DNA from: Candidatus Cloacimonadota bacterium
Lineage (GTDB): Bacteria; Cloacimonadota; Cloacimonadia; Cloacimonadales; TCS61
Direction of reading: 5' to 3'
Assembly (NCBI GenBank): GCA_030628755.1
Contig: DAOVQH010000176.1
Span: forward strand, 1-5,761
Length of the DNA stretch: 5,761 nucleotides
Of the stretch, positions 4,778-5,761 are shown in pieces. The notes under the pieces were generated by a model, which was not told the origin of the DNA, made no database searches, and saw nothing but the letters and a program-made list of their open reading frames with translations. The translations under genes and the position numbers were made by a program. Position 1 is the stretch's first letter, and each line of letters opens with the position of its first letter.

Positions 4778-5761
4778 ATGCTTAAGAAATCGACTTTAAT
4801 GATGATGGTGATTCTGCTTTCCATCTGCGGATGCGGAAAAAAATCTGAAGTAGATGAAAAAAAAGAAGAATTAACAGGTGTCAGAAACGTAAAGGTTGCA
4901 ACTGCAAAAAGAGGAGATATTTCCACTTATATCGATTTTTCCGGGAAGCTGGAAACCGAGCAGATTGTAAACATCTCTCCTGCAATGTCTTCAAAGATCG
5001 AAAAACTTTATGTGGATGAAGGTGATGCAGTAAAAAAAGGTGATCTGCTGGTAAAGATGGAAGATTCAAAGTTAGTTCAAGCAGAAATGCAGTATGTGAA
5101 TATGAAGAAAAACTACGAGCGTATGAAAGAACTTAAAAAAACCGGTTCTATTGACGAACAGTCCTTCGATGAAGTGGAAACAGGCTATGAAGTTGCAAAA
5201 TCTTCCTATGAATTTATGCTGGAGAATATAGAAATCAGGGCACCTTTTAATGGAACTATAACCTTGATCTACAAGAAAGAAGGCGAGAATTTTGATGCAA
5301 TGATGGACCCTATGCTCATCAGGATGATGAACCTGGATGTTATGAAGGTGAAAATACAGGTTTCCGATGCTGATATTGCGAAAATTCATACGAATCAAAA
5401 TGTTCTAATCCGGGTTGATAGCTCTCCCGAAAAATTTAATGGAAAAGTTACATTTGTTTCACCTGAAGCTGATATGATGTCCGGAACTTACACAGTAGAA
5501 ATTAGAGTAAAAAATAGAAATAATATTTTGAAGCATAACCAGTTTACTCGCATAAGATTGCTTACACGAACCTCAAAGAATACGATAATAATTCCTCAAG
5601 AAGCTGTTCTTGAAGCTGAATTAGTGTTTATAGTTCAGTATGGAAAAGCAGTGAAAAAATACGTTACTCTTGGTCTTGAAAGTGAATACGAGATTGAAAT
5701 TAAAGAGGGAATCGGTGAAGGTGAAAAAATTATTATAAGCGGTAATATCGGGCTGACGGAA
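4778..5761 (+). CDS. RND-type efflux periplasmic adaptor (membrane fusion) lipoprotein, incomplete at the window end
   Basis: 328 residues are visible and the frame is still open at the last base; relatives are about 350-400 residues, so only the C-terminal end is missing. Residues 1-19 form a lipoprotein signal ending in ICGC, with Cys19 the likely lipidated residue. Domains follow the adaptor order: a lipoyl-like half (58-100, including VDEGDAVKKGDLLVKME), a short helical hairpin (about 101-148), the second lipoyl half (IEIRAPFNGTI, 151-161), a beta-barrel (about 188-262) and the membrane-proximal domain (from about 268, IIIPQEAVL). It bridges the TolC-like channel to an inner-membrane pump in the periplasm. 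AGGAGG (4767-4772) is five bases before ATG 4778; the in-frame ATG at 4775 is only two bases away and less likely. The short hairpin suggests an RND partner rather than an ABC or MFS pump with a long hairpin, but the pump gene itself is not in the window. Confidence 0.92.
   Translation, partial: MLKKSTLMMMVILLSICGCGKKSEVDEKKEELTGVRNVKVATAKRGDISTYIDFSGKLETEQIVNISPAMSSKIEKLYVDEGDAVKKGDLLVKMEDSKLVQAEMQYVNMKKNYERMKELKKTGSIDEQSFDEVETGYEVAKSSYEFMLENIEIRAPFNGTITLIYKKEGENFDAMMDPMLIRMMNLDVMKVKIQVSDADIAKIHTNQNVLIRVDSSPEKFNGKVTFVSPEADMMSGTYTVEIRVKNRNNILKHNQFTRIRLLTRTSKNTIIIPQEAVLEAELVFIVQYGKAVKKYVTLGLESEYEIEIKEGIGEGEKIIISGNIGLTE

Noticed and set aside
5072..5398. 108-codon frame on the - strand
   Set aside because: It lies wholly opposite the adaptor gene, which has clear domain structure; the product is a His/Phe-rich shadow of that coding sequence.

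Overview
The window is AT-rich bacterial DNA, apparently from a Gram-negative (diderm) organism: it encodes a TolC-type outer-membrane channel and a lipoprotein efflux adaptor. One promoter matches the TAnnTTTG box of the Bacteroidetes/FCB type. The intergenic regions carry degenerate repeat 'words' of a kind I associate with uncultured FCB relatives such as Cloacimonadota. That placement is inference; no rRNA or marker gene is present. All recognisable genes are on the + strand.

Region 1 (1-2027). A six-helix DsbD/CcdA-like membrane protein (43-1044) carries an unfamiliar soluble C-terminal domain of about 120 residues. It is followed by a MntA/HepT (type VII) toxin-antitoxin pair. The nucleotidyltransferase antitoxin mntA (1114-1413) looks intact. 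The HEPN toxin hepT (1406-1755) is split by a one-base frameshift near 1551. Directly behind it, 1800-2027 encodes a second, diverged copy of the tail of the first gene's C-terminal domain (about 57% identity over 56 residues), without the membrane part. The simplest reading is an old tandem paralogue whose 5' portion was lost or replaced, with the toxin-antitoxin pair now sitting in the gap.

Region 2 (2028-2481). There is no credible gene here. It holds AT-rich sequence with a short direct repeat, a block of nested hairpins, a terminator-like structure ending in eight T, and then the promoter and palindromic operator (ACCGA-N4-TCGGT) of the next gene.

Region 3 (2482-5761). This is a TetR-regulated tripartite efflux locus: a TetR/AcrR repressor (2482-3078), a repeat-filled 358-bp gap, a TolC-family outer-membrane channel (3437-4765), and 12 bp later an RND-type periplasmic adaptor lipoprotein (4778 to the window end, incomplete). 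The inner-membrane pump gene would be expected just beyond the window. The repressor probably controls its own promoter; a nine-base piece of its operator recurs, inverted, in the gap before the channel gene and may link the two.

The most interesting items are the C-terminal domain with its conserved H-x3-H motif, its partial duplicate behind the toxin-antitoxin pair, and the broken hepT beside an intact mntA. I do not see clear evidence of a wholly new multi-gene system.
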